The translations under genes and the position numbers were made by a program. A stretch of 64,000 nucleotides of DNA from Mariniphaga anaerophila. GTDB taxonomy: Bacteria > Bacteroidota > Bacteroidia > Bacteroidales > Prolixibacteraceae. Of this stretch, positions 18,513-27,649 are shown piece after piece. Location of the stretch: the NCBI RefSeq assembly GCF_900129025.1, contig NZ_FQUM01000003.1, forward strand, positions 434,001-498,000. Reading direction: 5' to 3'. The notes below the pieces were generated by a model, which was not told where the DNA came from, did no database searches, and saw only the letters and a program-made list of their open reading frames with translations. Position 1 is the stretch's first letter; every line of letters begins with the position of its first letter.

Positions 18513-19748
18513 TTACTCAAATTCTGCTTTTAATACTTTCAGTACATTATCTATTGTTTCATCTTCCAAATCAGTCCTCTTAATCAATTCGTTACGAGGA
18601 ATACTCAATACGTTTTTAGCAGTATCGCATCCGATTGCTTTCAACGCATCAATAACCCAACCTTCAATTTCGTCAGCAAATTCTTCCAGGTTTACGTCAT
18701 CATCGTCGTCTTCCACTTCGCGGTAAACGTCAATTTCGTAACCGGTTAACTGGCTTGCCAGCCTAATATTAAGACCGCCTTTTCCAATTGCCAGCGAAAC
18801 TTCTTCGGGCCTGAGGTACACTTCTGCCCTTTTATCTTCTTCTTTTAATTTGATGTTGTTAATTTTTGCCGGATTCAGCGCACGTTTTATGTACAGCTGG
18901 GTGTTTGCAGAATAGTTAATTACATCAATATTTTCGTTTTTCAACTCACGAACAATTCCGTGGATACGTGAGCCTTTCATTCCCACACATGCTCCAACCG
19001 GGTCAATTCGTTCGTCGTATGATTCTACTGCTACTTTTGCCCGTTCTCCGGGAACACGTACAATCTTTTTAATGGTAATTAATCCATCAAATATCTCCGG
19101 AATTTCCAGTTCGAACAACCTTTCGAGGAAAACCGGCGCTGTACGCGACAAAATAATCAACGGATTGTTATTGCGCAGTTCAACTTTGTATACGATGGCT
19201 CGAACGGTATCGCCCTTACGAAAATAGTCTGAAGGAATTTGTTCTGACTTTGGCAAAATCAACTCGTTTCCTTCATCGTCAAGTATCAATATTTCCTTCT
19301 TCCAGACCTGGTAAACTTCACCGGTAACAATATCGCCGATTTTATCTTTGTATTTACCGTAGATGTGGTCTTTCTCCAGCTCCATAATTTTGCTGGCCAG
19401 GTTCTGCCGAAGGTTCAGAATAGCACGACGACCAAAATCAATTAACTTCACCTCGTCGGTTACCTCTTCGCCCACTTCGTAATCGCTGTCAATCTTTTGA
19501 GCTTCGGTAAGAGAAATCTGCAAATTGGGATCTTCCAGTTCGCTGTCCTCTACGACCTCACGATTTCTCCAGATTTCAAAGTCGCCTTTATCGATGTTAA
19601 TAATTACATCGAAATTTTCGTCGGTGCCGTACTGCTTAATCAGCACGCTGCGAAAAACATCTTCGAGCACACTCATCATGGTCACCCGGTCGATATTCTT
19701 CAGCTCTTTGAACTCGGCAAAAGTATCGGTAAGGTTAATATTTTCCAT
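18513..19748 (-). CDS. nusA: Transcription elongation/termination factor NusA
   Basis: The 411-residue protein binds RNA polymerase and modulates pausing, termination and antitermination. The N-terminal domain begins NLTDTFAEFKELKNIDR; an S1 domain is around GDIVTGEVYQVWKKE; two KH domains follow, with GACVGMKGSRI and the GKGG loop of LAIGKGGLNIRLAS. A helix-hairpin-like tail (GWVIDALKAIGCDTAKNVLS) ends the protein. It is shorter than E. coli NusA (495 residues), with one acidic-repeat-like segment instead of two. The gene is 11 bases after rimP and upstream of infB, the widely conserved order. Confidence 0.96.
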   Translation of the reverse strand: MENINLTDTFAEFKELKNIDRVTMMSVLEDVFRSVLIKQYGTDENFDVIINIDKGDFEIWRNREVVEDSELEDPNLQISLTEAQKIDSDYEVGEEVTDEVKLIDFGRRAILNLRQNLASKIMELEKDHIYGKYKDKIGDIVTGEVYQVWKKEILILDDEGNELILPKSEQIPSDYFRKGDTVRAIVYKVELRNNNPLIILSRTAPVFLERLFELEIPEIFDGLITIKKIVRVPGERAKVAVESYDERIDPVGACVGMKGSRIHGIVRELKNENIDVINYSANTQLYIKRALNPAKINNIKLKEEDKRAEVYLRPEEVSLAIGKGGLNIRLASQLTGYEIDVYREVEDDDDDVNLEEFADEIEGWVIDALKAIGCDTAKNVLSIPRNELIKRTDLEDETIDNVLKVLKAEFE

Positions 19749-19759
19749 CGTTATTCTTT

Positions 19760-20224
19760 TTATTTAAATGAAACTATAACTTTTGCGCTTTTAATATCGC
19801 TATAATCAATCTGATGTTCTTTTACGATCAATTGCTTCTTTTTGTGCCCTTCTACTTTTTCACGGGCCGAAGTTTCCAGTAAAATAAAATCAGGCTTTAC
19901 TTCTTTTAAGAGCCCTGTTCGTTTTAAACCGTCAGCAGTTACAATCTCCACCTCACGTCCTTCGTTCTTCAGGTATTGCTCTTTCACCCTGAAACTTTCA
20001 GATAATCCGGGAGAAGAAACCTGTAGTTCGAAATCTTCTTTTTCCCTGTCAAGGCTGTTTTCGAGAAACCGGCTAATCTCCACACAACGGTCGATGGAAA
20101 GTCCATCGAAGCTATCCAGAAACACTTTTATTACATTCGATGTGTTTACCTGTACATCAACCAGAAAAGCATTTTCATCGAGCTTTTCTTTTACCAGTTC
20201 CACTATTTTTTTCTTATCCACCAT
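19760..20224 (-). CDS. rimP: Ribosome maturation factor RimP
   Basis: The 154-residue protein assists 30S subunit maturation. It has the two RimP domains: an alpha-beta N-terminal domain with NVIKVFLDSFDGLSIDRCVEISR and LQVSSPGLSESFR, and a C-terminal SH3-like domain. The ATG at 20224 (MVDKKKIVELVKEK) is chosen; an in-frame TTG at 20239 would lie in the base of a leader hairpin. It is the first gene of the nusA operon. Confidence 0.94.
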   Translation of the reverse strand: MVDKKKIVELVKEKLDENAFLVDVQVNTSNVIKVFLDSFDGLSIDRCVEISRFLENSLDREKEDFELQVSSPGLSESFRVKEQYLKNEGREVEIVTADGLKRTGLLKEVKPDFILLETSAREKVEGHKKKQLIVKEHQIDYSDIKSAKVIVSFK

Positions 20225-20238
20225 AATTGCCTGTAACA

Positions 20239-20265
20239 AAATAGGGAACCTCTGGTCCCCTATTT
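20239..20265 (-). promoter_or_regulatory. Leader hairpin upstream of rimP-nusA-infB
   Basis: A 12-bp stem built on ATAGGGGACC / GGTTCCCTAT with a 3-base loop (one G-U pair on the minus-strand RNA) ends 14 bases before the rimP ATG. A second, smaller hairpin, TTTCAG / CTGAAA at 20263-20279, abuts it, so nearly the whole predicted 5' leader is structured. This could mediate feedback by NusA or mask translation initiation. It is followed by only four T residues, so it is a poor intrinsic terminator. Confidence 0.6.
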
Positions 20266-20286
20266 CAGGTTTTCTGAAAATCTGCG

Positions 20287-20317
20287 CAAAAATAGTAATT
20301 TCTTTCCTAAATGCAAA
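20287..20317 (-). promoter_or_regulatory. Promoter of rimP-nusA-infB
   Basis: The minus strand carries TTTG (20317-20314), then 19 bases, then TATTTTTG (20294-20287). This matches the Bacteroidota vegetative promoter TTTG-N19-21-TAnnTTTG. The predicted start is near 20281, giving a leader of about 55 bases. Confidence 0.75.
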
Positions 20318-20395
20318 AAATATAGAGATTGATAAATGCCTTAAAGCGAATTAATTAATCTTTTGTATTTTTAGCCTCTGAATAATAGAAAACAG

Positions 20396-21652
20396 GTGAC
20401 CGATTATTTCACAAACAAAAAGAAAATAATTAACGACCCGGTATTTGGGTTCATCAATCTCCAATCGGAGCTGGTATTTGATCTGATTGAACATCCGTAC
20501 ATGCAGAGACTCCGGAGAATCAAGCAACTCGGGCTTTCATTCCTCGTGTACCCGGGCGCCAACCACACTCGCTTTGAGCACGCCCTGGGAGCAAGCCACC
20601 TGATGCGACAGGCCATTTCTGTGTTGCGGCTAAAAGGCCACGAAATAACCGAAGAAGAGGCAGACGCAGTAACCATGGCCATCCTCCTTCACGACATTGG
20701 GCACGCGCCTTTTTCCCATGTTCTGGAAAACACGCTGGTAGAAATTCCTCACGAAACCATTTCGCTACTGATGATGGAAGAGTTGAACCGACAGTTTGAC
20801 GGAAAACTTCAGCTCGCCATCGAAATTTTTAAAAACCAGTACAAGAAACAGTTTTTACACCAGTTGGTAGCCAGCCAGTTAGACATGGACAGGCTCGACT
20901 ACCTCAGCCGCGACAGCTTTTTCACAGGAGTGGCTGAAGGAATTGTAGGAATTGACCGCATTATTAAAATGTTAACAGTTTGGAACGACCAACTGGCCGT
21001 AGATTACAAAGGAATCTACTCCATCGAAAAATTTCTGATTGCGCGCAGGTTGATGTACTGGCAGGTGTACCTTCATAAAACAGTTGTGTCGGCAGAGTTC
21101 TTACTTATTAATGTATTAAAACGGGCAAACGAAATTTATACCACAGGCGAAAAATTGTTCCTAACGCCCACCCTCGAGATTTTTATGAAATACAACTTCA
21201 GCCACGATGACTTTTCAAAAAACACTGTAGTTGAAGGAAAAAAAGTTCTCGATTGGTACGCGCTGCTGGACGACAACGATATTTTCTCGTGCATAAAAGA
21301 ATGGCAGTCACACTCCGATATGATTCTTTCCACACTGTCTACAAATCTTTTTAACCGAAAACTTTTCAGGATTCAGCTTATTGACAAACCCGTTACCAAA
21401 AAGTGGAAAGAAAAAACATTGGTTCAAATTACCAACCAGATTACACACAACCCGAAACTCTCTCAATACTTTCTTATGACTGGCGAAATTACCAACAGCG
21501 CGTATAACAGACATAACGAAAATATTAATATTCTATTAAAGAACGGAAAAATCAAAGACATGGAAAAAGCTTCCGACATAAACCTTTCTGTTTTAAACAA
21601 GACAGTCAGGAAATATTTTGCCTGTTACCCAAAAGAATTGGTCATTAATTAG
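20396..21652 (+). CDS. HD-domain phosphohydrolase (SAMHD1/dGTPase-like)
   Basis: The 418-residue protein has the HD-superfamily metal site: HTRFEHALGASHL (H57, H62), ILLHDIGHAPFSH (H99, D100) and a later DMDRLDYLSRD (D163-D168). It fits the dNTP triphosphohydrolase/SAMHD1-like branch, so hydrolysis of a nucleotide is likely, but other phosphodiester substrates are possible. The start is a GTG at 20396; an in-frame stop lies 24 bases upstream and no ATG is available before MQRL. It lies 36 bases upstream of lpxD but lpxD has its own promoter within that region. This gene is common next to the lpx cluster in Bacteroidota. Confidence 0.85.
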   Translation: MTDYFTNKKKIINDPVFGFINLQSELVFDLIEHPYMQRLRRIKQLGLSFLVYPGANHTRFEHALGASHLMRQAISVLRLKGHEITEEEADAVTMAILLHDIGHAPFSHVLENTLVEIPHETISLLMMEELNRQFDGKLQLAIEIFKNQYKKQFLHQLVASQLDMDRLDYLSRDSFFTGVAEGIVGIDRIIKMLTVWNDQLAVDYKGIYSIEKFLIARRLMYWQVYLHKTVVSAEFLLINVLKRANEIYTTGEKLFLTPTLEIFMKYNFSHDDFSKNTVVEGKKVLDWYALLDDNDIFSCIKEWQSHSDMILSTLSTNLFNRKLFRIQLIDKPVTKKWKEKTLVQITNQITHNPKLSQYFLMTGEITNSAYNRHNENINILLKNGKIKDMEKASDINLSVLNKTVRKYFACYPKELVIN

Positions 21653-21668
21653 TTTAAACCTATATTTG
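21637..21668 (+). promoter_or_regulatory. Promoter of the lpxD-lpxC/fabZ-lpxA operon
   Basis: ATTG (21637-21640), 20 bases, then TATATTTG (21661-21668) match the Bacteroidota -33/-7 pattern. The -33 part lies inside the end of the HD gene. The expected transcription start is about 15 bases before the lpxD ATG. Confidence 0.75.
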
Positions 21669-21688
21669 CACCGCTAAAAAAATAATGC

Positions 21689-22744
21689 ATGGAATTTAAA
21701 GCTACAGACATTGCATTGTTTCTGAACGGAGAAGTAATTGGAAACAACGATGTTAAAGTATCTGGCATATCGAAAATAGAGGAGGGAAAACCCGGAACAC
21801 TCTCTTTCCTTGCCAATCCGAAATATGAGCATTTCATATACAATACTGACTCGTCGATTGTACTGGTAAATCGGACGTTTAAGCCAAGAGCAGAGATTAA
21901 AACTACCTTAATTAAGGTTGAAGATGCCTATCAGGCATTTGCATCTCTTCTCGATTTATATGTACAAACAAAACAAAATACCCGTAAAGGTATTGAGTCT
22001 CCTGTTTCTATAGACGAAACTGCAAGCATTGGAGAAGATGTTTACATTGGAGCATTTACCAGCATTGGTAAAAATGCAAAAGTGGGAAACACCACTAAGC
22101 TTTTTCCCCAGGTTTTTATAGGCGACAATGTTACCGTTGGCGAAAACTGCATATTATATGCGGGAGTTAAAATTTACGACGACTGCGTAATTGGCAACAA
22201 TTGCATTCTACACTCGGGCGTTGTAATTGGCTCCGACGGATTTGGTTTTGCCCCACAGGCAGATGGCACCTACAAAAAAATTCACCAGGTGGGAAATGCA
22301 ATTCTGGAAGATGACGTTGAAATTGGTGCCAATACTGTGGTCGATTGTGGAACATTTGGATCTACAATTGTCAGGAAAGGGGCAAAAATCGACAACCTTG
22401 TTCAGGTAGCTCACAACTGCGAAGTTGGCGAAAATACCGTAATTGCAGGGCAATCGGGAATGGCAGGTTCAACAAAAATAGGCAAAAACTGCAGGTTTGC
22501 CGGACAGGTTGGCCTCGCCGGTCACCTTACCATTGGCGACCATGTTCAGATTGGAGCCCAGTCAGGCGTTGCCAAGTCTGTTAAAGATAACGAAATCATA
22601 CTTTCTACTCCGGCTATTAATTACAAAGATGCCGTTAAAACATACGCCATTATAAAAAACTTACCTAAACTCCGTAATGAATTTTTACAGCTTCAAAAAG
22701 ATGTTGAATCCTTAAAACAGGCAAAAGAAGCCGGTTCTAAGTAA
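21689..22744 (+). CDS. lpxD: UDP-3-O-(3-hydroxyacyl)glucosamine N-acyltransferase
   Basis: The 351-residue cytosolic enzyme adds the N-linked hydroxyacyl chain in lipid A synthesis, using acyl-ACP. It has the LpxD N-terminal uridine-binding domain ([24 protein letters not shown]), a left-handed beta helix of hexapeptide repeats from about 105 to 320, the catalytic-histidine region [18 protein letters not shown], and a C-terminal helix. The length is normal for the family. It leads the lipid A operon, 9 bases before lpxC-fabZ. Confidence 0.95.
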   Translation: MEFKATDIALFLNGEVIGNNDVKVSGISKIEEGKPGTLSFLANPKYEHFIYNTDSSIVLVNRTFKPRAEIKTTLIKVEDAYQAFASLLDLYVQTKQNTRKGIESPVSIDETASIGEDVYIGAFTSIGKNAKVGNTTKLFPQVFIGDNVTVGENCILYAGVKIYDDCVIGNNCILHSGVVIGSDGFGFAPQADGTYKKIHQVGNAILEDDVEIGANTVVDCGTFGSTIVRKGAKIDNLVQVAHNCEVGENTVIAGQSGMAGSTKIGKNCRFAGQVGLAGHLTIGDHVQIGAQSGVAKSVKDNEIILSTPAINYKDAVKTYAIIKNLPKLRNEFLQLQKDVESLKQAKEAGSK

Positions 22745-22753
22745 ATTTCAGGT

Positions 22754-24142
22754 ATGGTGGTAAAACAAAAAACATTAGCAAATTCATTTAAAATTGAGGG
22801 AAAAGGGTTGCATACCGGAGTGCATGTAACCATGAACTTTTTGCCGGCTCCGGAAAATCACGGATTTAAATTTAAACGTATTGATTTAGAGAACCAGCCA
22901 ATTATCGAAGCAGACGTCGATTTGGTTGTTGATACTTCACGCGGAACACTGCTCGAAAAAGACGGAGCCAGAATTGGCACCATCGAACACGCACTGGCTG
23001 CTATGGTTGGAATGGACCTCGACAATGTATTAATTGAGGTAAACAACGAGGAAGCCCCGATTATGGACGGCAGCTCTAAATATTTTGTAGAGGCCATAAA
23101 AAAGGCCGGTATAAAAGAACAAGATGCCGAACGCGAATATTTTGAAATTCGTGAGAAAATAGAAATATTCGATGAAAAGTCAGGTTCACATATCATTGCA
23201 CTTCCGGACGACGATTACAGTCTGAATGTAATGATTTCATTCCAGTCGAAAGTACTGAACAACCAATACGCGATACTCGATTCTATTGAAAAATTCAGCG
23301 AAGAAATTGCCAATTGCCGCACTTTTGTGTTTTTGCACGAATTGGAATTTCTGCTGAACAACAACCTCATAAAAGGTGGCGAACTGAATAACGCCATTGT
23401 TATTATCGACAGGGAAATTGGACAAAAAGAACTGGATCGTTTGGCCGATCTTTTTCACCACGACCATATTGAAGTAAAACAGCATGGAATACTGAATAAT
23501 CTGGAACTGCATTTCGACAATGAATGCGCACGCCACAAACTTCTTGATGTTATTGGCGACCTTGCACTTTGCGGAAAGCGTATAAAAGGACGGATTATTG
23601 CCACAAAACCCGGACACAGGCCCAACACGATTTTTGCCCGTGAATTAAAAAACAAATGGAAAAAATTGCAATCCGGTGCACCCGAATATGATCCGGATGC
23701 AGCGCCGGTACTGGATACCCTTCAGATAAAAGAATTTCTTCCCCACCGTTATCCGTTTTTAATGGTGGACAAAGTTCTGTCCATGTCTGATACAGAAATT
23801 GTAGGAGTTAAAAACGTAACCCACAACGAACCGTTTTTCCAGGGACATTTTCCGGACGAACCGCTAATGCCTGGCGTACTGCTAATTGAAGCCATGGCTC
23901 AAACCGGCGGGCTGCTCGTGCTTTGTAAGCTTGAAGGAAAATACTCAACCTACTTTATCAGGGTTGACAATGTAAAATTCAGAAGGAAGGTAGTCCCCGG
24001 CGACACCCTCATATTTAAAGTAATTTTAACTTCTCCCATCAGACGTGGTATTGCCACCATGAAAGGAGTAACATATGTGGGCAGCAAAATTGTCGCAGAA
24101 GGCGAATTCATGGCTCAGATTGTAAAACAAACAGATAATTAA
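22754..24142 (+). CDS. lpxC-fabZ: Bifunctional UDP-3-O-acyl-N-acetylglucosamine deacetylase / 3-hydroxyacyl-ACP dehydratase (LpxC-FabZ fusion)
   Basis: The 462-residue fusion joins the committed step of lipid A synthesis to a fatty-acid synthesis dehydratase. Residues 1 to about 305 are LpxC: KGLHTG, IEHALAAM, and the zinc-site region around ELHFDNECARHKLLDVIGDLAL. Residues of about 317 to 462 are FabZ, with FLPHRYPFLMVDKV and the catalytic GHFPDEPLMPGVLLIEAMAQ (His and Glu). Both active-site sets look intact. The fusion is a hallmark of Bacteroidota and may balance hydroxyacyl-ACP use. It lies between lpxD and lpxA. Confidence 0.95.
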   Translation: MVVKQKTLANSFKIEGKGLHTGVHVTMNFLPAPENHGFKFKRIDLENQPIIEADVDLVVDTSRGTLLEKDGARIGTIEHALAAMVGMDLDNVLIEVNNEEAPIMDGSSKYFVEAIKKAGIKEQDAEREYFEIREKIEIFDEKSGSHIIALPDDDYSLNVMISFQSKVLNNQYAILDSIEKFSEEIANCRTFVFLHELEFLLNNNLIKGGELNNAIVIIDREIGQKELDRLADLFHHDHIEVKQHGILNNLELHFDNECARHKLLDVIGDLALCGKRIKGRIIATKPGHRPNTIFARELKNKWKKLQSGAPEYDPDAAPVLDTLQIKEFLPHRYPFLMVDKVLSMSDTEIVGVKNVTHNEPFFQGHFPDEPLMPGVLLIEAMAQTGGLLVLCKLEGKYSTYFIRVDNVKFRRKVVPGDTLIFKVILTSPIRRGIATMKGVTYVGSKIVAEGEFMAQIVKQTDN

Positions 24143-24161
24143 TACAGAATCAGTATAGATT

Positions 24162-24944
24162 ATGAAACAACCACTGGCGTACGTACATCCCGATGCAAAA
24201 GTTGCAGAAAACGTTGTAATAGAACCTTTTGTATCAATCGACAGAGATGTTGTAATTGGTGAAGGAACCCGCATTGGGTCAAGTGTTACCATACTTTCAG
24301 GAACACGTATCGGAAAAAACTGCAACATTTTTCCGGGATCAGTAATTGGTGCTATACCACAAGATTTAAAGTTCAAAGGAGAATATACCACTGTCGAAAT
24401 CGGAGACAACAACACCATCCGTGAATATGTAACCATCAACAGGGGCACTGCTGCAAAAGGCAAAACAGTAGTTGGAAACAACAATCTGCTTATGGCGTAT
24501 GTGCACATTGCACACGATTGTGTTGTAGGAAACTCTGTTATTCTGGGAAACAATACCCAATTGGCCGGAGAAGTTGTTGTTGACGACTGGGCCATTATTT
24601 CGGGAATGACAGGAGTTCACCAGTTTTGCCGTATTGGATCGCACGTTATGATTGGCGGAGGTTCTCTGGTACGTAAAGATGTTCCTCCTTTTATTAAAGC
24701 AGGTCGCGAGCCGTTGTCTTACGTTGGAATTAACTCCATCGGACTGCGCCGCAGAACTTATTCCAACGAAAAAATAAGAGAAATTCAGGACATTTACCGG
24801 TATATTTACCAAAAAGGGTTGAACACAGCTCAGGCTGTAGAAATAATTGAAGCAGAAATGCCTGCAACCCAGGAACGTGATGAAGTTCTTCTTTTTGTAA
24901 AAGACTCAAAAAGAGGCATCATCAGAGGATACTATCCCGATTAG
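24162..24944 (+). CDS. lpxA: UDP-N-acetylglucosamine acyltransferase
   Basis: The 260-residue enzyme performs the first acylation of lipid A synthesis. It consists of hexapeptide-repeat beta helix over about 190 residues, with the active-site histidine segment MAYVHIAHDCVVGN and the characteristic GMTGVHQFCRIG and LSYVGINSIGLRRR, followed by a helical C-terminal domain. It starts 19 bases after lpxC-fabZ and ends the operon; the convergent thiL gene begins 3 bases beyond. Confidence 0.95.
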   Translation: MKQPLAYVHPDAKVAENVVIEPFVSIDRDVVIGEGTRIGSSVTILSGTRIGKNCNIFPGSVIGAIPQDLKFKGEYTTVEIGDNNTIREYVTINRGTAAKGKTVVGNNNLLMAYVHIAHDCVVGNSVILGNNTQLAGEVVVDDWAIISGMTGVHQFCRIGSHVMIGGGSLVRKDVPPFIKAGREPLSYVGINSIGLRRRTYSNEKIREIQDIYRYIYQKGLNTAQAVEIIEAEMPATQERDEVLLFVKDSKRGIIRGYYPD

Positions 24945-24947
24945 CAA

Positions 24948-25988
24948 TCAGCTTTTCAGGTGATTCCATCCCTGAGCCTGCAGAGGAATTTTTGATCCGC
25001 CCATGGCAATCAGATTCGCACCTTCTGCAGGCTCAGTTATTTTTCCAATAACTGTAAAATCAGGATCATTTTTAATTTTCTCCGAGTCTTCAGGAGACAA
25101 TGTAAAAAGCAATTCGTAATCTTCTCCCCCGTTTAACGCAGCCACAATCGGATTAATGTTCAGCTCGCCTGCCATCTTCTTGGTTTGATCATCCATGGGC
25201 ACACTTCCTTCAAACAACTGGCACCCCACATTCGAGTTTTTGCACAAATGCAAAATTTCAGAAGACAACCCGTCTGAAATATCAATCATCGAAGTAGGTT
25301 TCAGTTTCAGCTTTTCAAAAGCATTCACAACGTCAGCCCGGGCTTCCGGCTTTAACTGCCGTCCCAGAATATAATCGTATCCCTGCAATTGTGGTTGTGT
25401 ATTCTGATTTACTTTGAAAACTTCGTTCTCACGCTCCAAAAGCTGTAATCCCATGTAGGCACCGCCCAAATCGCCCGAAACACAGAGCAAATCGCCCGGT
25501 TTTGCGCCACTTCTGTAAACCAGGTTTTCCGGGATTGCTTCGCCCAGTACACTTATACTAATTGTTAAACCGGTTAACGAGCTTGTTGTGTCTCCGCCAA
25601 CCAAATCGACTCCATAATGCTCGCAGGCCAGATGAATACCAGAATACAACTCTTCCACCGCTTCTACCGAAAATTTATTCGACAACGCTAGATTAACGGT
25701 TATTTGCCGCGGACGGGCATTCATGGCGTAAATATCCGACAGGTTCACAACAACCGCTTTGTATCCCAAATGTTTTAACGGAACATACATCAGGTTAAAG
25801 TGCACTCCTTCAGTCAGTAAATCAGTAGAAAACACCACGCAGTTCTCTTTATAATCAATAACTGCGGCATCGTCTCCAACTCCTCTCAGTGTACTCTTAT
25901 TTACAATATTAATGTTCTTGGTAAGCCGTTCAATCAGGCCAAATTCACCCAAATCGGCTATTCTGGTTTGTTTCTTTTCTTTACTCAT
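24948..25988 (-). CDS. thiL: Thiamine-monophosphate kinase
   Basis: The 346-residue enzyme makes thiamine diphosphate from thiamine monophosphate and ATP. AIR-synthase/ThiL family motifs are visible: RGVGDDAAVID near the start, FSTDLLTEGVHF, VNLSDIYAMNARP, LVGGDTTSS, MIDISDGLSSE and the substrate loop LNGGEDYELLF. The ATG at 25988 (MSKEKKQT) is chosen because a promoter at 26032-26063 would place transcription start near 26026, leaving the in-frame ATG at 26021 almost leaderless. The gene is divergent from sufB. Confidence 0.93.
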   Translation of the reverse strand: MSKEKKQTRIADLGEFGLIERLTKNINIVNKSTLRGVGDDAAVIDYKENCVVFSTDLLTEGVHFNLMYVPLKHLGYKAVVVNLSDIYAMNARPRQITVNLALSNKFSVEAVEELYSGIHLACEHYGVDLVGGDTTSSLTGLTISISVLGEAIPENLVYRSGAKPGDLLCVSGDLGGAYMGLQLLERENEVFKVNQNTQPQLQGYDYILGRQLKPEARADVVNAFEKLKLKPTSMIDISDGLSSEILHLCKNSNVGCQLFEGSVPMDDQTKKMAGELNINPIVAALNGGEDYELLFTLSPEDSEKIKNDPDFTVIGKITEPAEGANLIAMGGSKIPLQAQGWNHLKS

Positions 25989-26031
25989 TATTAATAAAAG
26001 ACTAAAAGGTGTTAATTGCATTCCTTAAGGA

Positions 26032-26063
26032 CAAAATTACCCATAGTTTTATATCTTTGCAAT
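26032..26063 (-). promoter_or_regulatory. Promoter of thiL
   Basis: On the minus strand ATTG (26063-26060), 20 bases, and TAATTTTG (26039-26032) match the Bacteroidota promoter pattern. The region overlaps the sufB -7 element on the other strand. Confidence 0.6.
26052..26059 (+). promoter_or_regulatory. -7 promoter element of the suf operon
   Basis: TATCTTTG followed by C matches TAnnTTTG, with a leader of about 55 bases to the sufB ATG. A -33 element is not evident, which would fit a regulated promoter. Confidence 0.5.
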
Positions 26064-26119
26064 TTATTTGTAAACAGTCTGGATAAACGTTTGTTATTTA
26101 TCCATAACAGAGTAAAAAA

Positions 26120-27562
26120 ATGACAGATCAAGACAAGATATTAGCAGAAGTAACCCAAAACGAATACAAGTACGGCTTTTTCTCCGACATAGACACCGAT
26201 ATTATTGATCGGGGGCTCAATGAAGAAGTTGTCCGCACAATATCAAAGAAAAAAAACGAGCCGGATTTCATGCTCGAATTCAGGCTGGGTGCATTTAGAA
26301 AGTGGCAAAAAATGAAAATGCCAAACTGGGCTTATTTAAAAGTACCACCAATCGATTTTCAGGACATCAGCTACTATGCAGCGCCAAAGAAAAAAGAGCT
26401 CAAAAGTATGGACGAAGTTGACCCGGAACTGTTGGATACTTTCAACAAACTGGGTATTCCGCTGGAAGAGCAAAAACATTTGGCCGGTGTAGCAGTAGAT
26501 GCAGTTCTCGACAGTGTTTCCGTAAAAACTACGTTCAAAGAAGTGCTGGCCGAGCAGGGAATTATATTCTGCTCGTTTAGCGAAGCACTGCAGGAACATC
26601 CAGACCTGGTGCGTAAATACATCGGACAGGCAGTTCCTGTTGCCGACAATTTTTTTGCTGCACTTAACTCGGCTGTTTTTAGCGACGGCTCTTTTTGCTA
26701 TATTCCGAAAGGAGTACGATGCCCGATGGAATTGTCTACTTATTTCCGTATTAACGCCGCCAACACCGGCCAGTTCGAAAGAACCCTTATTGTAGCCGAC
26801 GACGACAGCTACGTAAGTTACCTGGAAGGATGTACCGCGCCAATGCGCGACGAAAACCAGTTGCACGCGGCCGTAGTCGAAATTATTGCCCTCGACCGGG
26901 CCGAAGTAAAATATTCCACCGTACAAAACTGGTATCCGGGAGATAAAAACGGAAAAGGCGGAATTTACAATTTCGTAACCAAGCGCGGCATCTGTCGAGG
27001 CGTGTCATCCAAAATCAGTTGGACACAGGTAGAAACCGGTTCGGCCATTACCTGGAAATACCCGAGTTGCATTCTTATCGGGAATAATTCAGTGGGTGAA
27101 TTTAACTCTGTTGCTGTTACCAATAATCACCAGCAGGCCGACACGGGTTCAAAAATGATTCACATCGGAAAAAACACAAAAAGCACCATCGTTTCCAAAG
27201 GAATTTCTGCAGGGAAAAGCGAGAATTCTTACCGCGGACTGGTTAAAGTACTGCCCGGAGCAATTAATTCGAGAAACTTTTCGCAATGCGATTCGCTGTT
27301 GCTGAACGACACTTGTGGAGCACATACCTTCCCATACATTGAAGTAGGCAATAAATCATCGATTGTTGAGCACGAGGCCACCACTTCAAAAATTGGGGAA
27401 GACCAGATTTTCTATTGTAACCAGCGCGGAATAGACACAGAAAAGGCCATTGGCATGATTGTAAACGGTTACGCCAAAGAAGTGCTGAACAAACTTCCGA
27501 TGGAGTTTGCAGTTGAAGCGCAGAAGCTGTTACAAATCAGCCTAGAAGGAAGTGTAGGATAA
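26120..27562 (+). CDS. sufB: Fe-S cluster assembly scaffold SufB
   Basis: The 480-residue protein forms the SufBCD scaffold that builds Fe-S clusters. Family landmarks include [71 protein letters not shown], and the C-terminal beta helix with [15 protein letters not shown] and CNQRGID. The length equals that of typical SufB. It heads the suf gene group and is divergent from thiL. Confidence 0.97.
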   Translation: MTDQDKILAEVTQNEYKYGFFSDIDTDIIDRGLNEEVVRTISKKKNEPDFMLEFRLGAFRKWQKMKMPNWAYLKVPPIDFQDISYYAAPKKKELKSMDEVDPELLDTFNKLGIPLEEQKHLAGVAVDAVLDSVSVKTTFKEVLAEQGIIFCSFSEALQEHPDLVRKYIGQAVPVADNFFAALNSAVFSDGSFCYIPKGVRCPMELSTYFRINAANTGQFERTLIVADDDSYVSYLEGCTAPMRDENQLHAAVVEIIALDRAEVKYSTVQNWYPGDKNGKGGIYNFVTKRGICRGVSSKISWTQVETGSAITWKYPSCILIGNNSVGEFNSVAVTNNHQQADTGSKMIHIGKNTKSTIVSKGISAGKSENSYRGLVKVLPGAINSRNFSQCDSLLLNDTCGAHTFPYIEVGNKSSIVEHEATTSKIGEDQIFYCNQRGIDTEKAIGMIVNGYAKEVLNKLPMEFAVEAQKLLQISLEGSVG

Positions 27563-27649
27563 TAATTTCGAAATTGAAATTTCAAAAAAATCATTGTTAA
27601 ATACGAGTAATGGGCACTTTATTCCATGCTCAAAATATTTATACTAAAA

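Noticed and set aside
20225-20239. TTG at 20239 as the rimP start
   Set aside because: It falls at the foot of the leader hairpin and an ATG at 20224 matches RimP length.
24948-26021. TPP riboswitch upstream of thiL
   Set aside because: The leader predicted from the promoter is only about 38 bases, too short for a TPP aptamer, and no CUGAGA motif is present.
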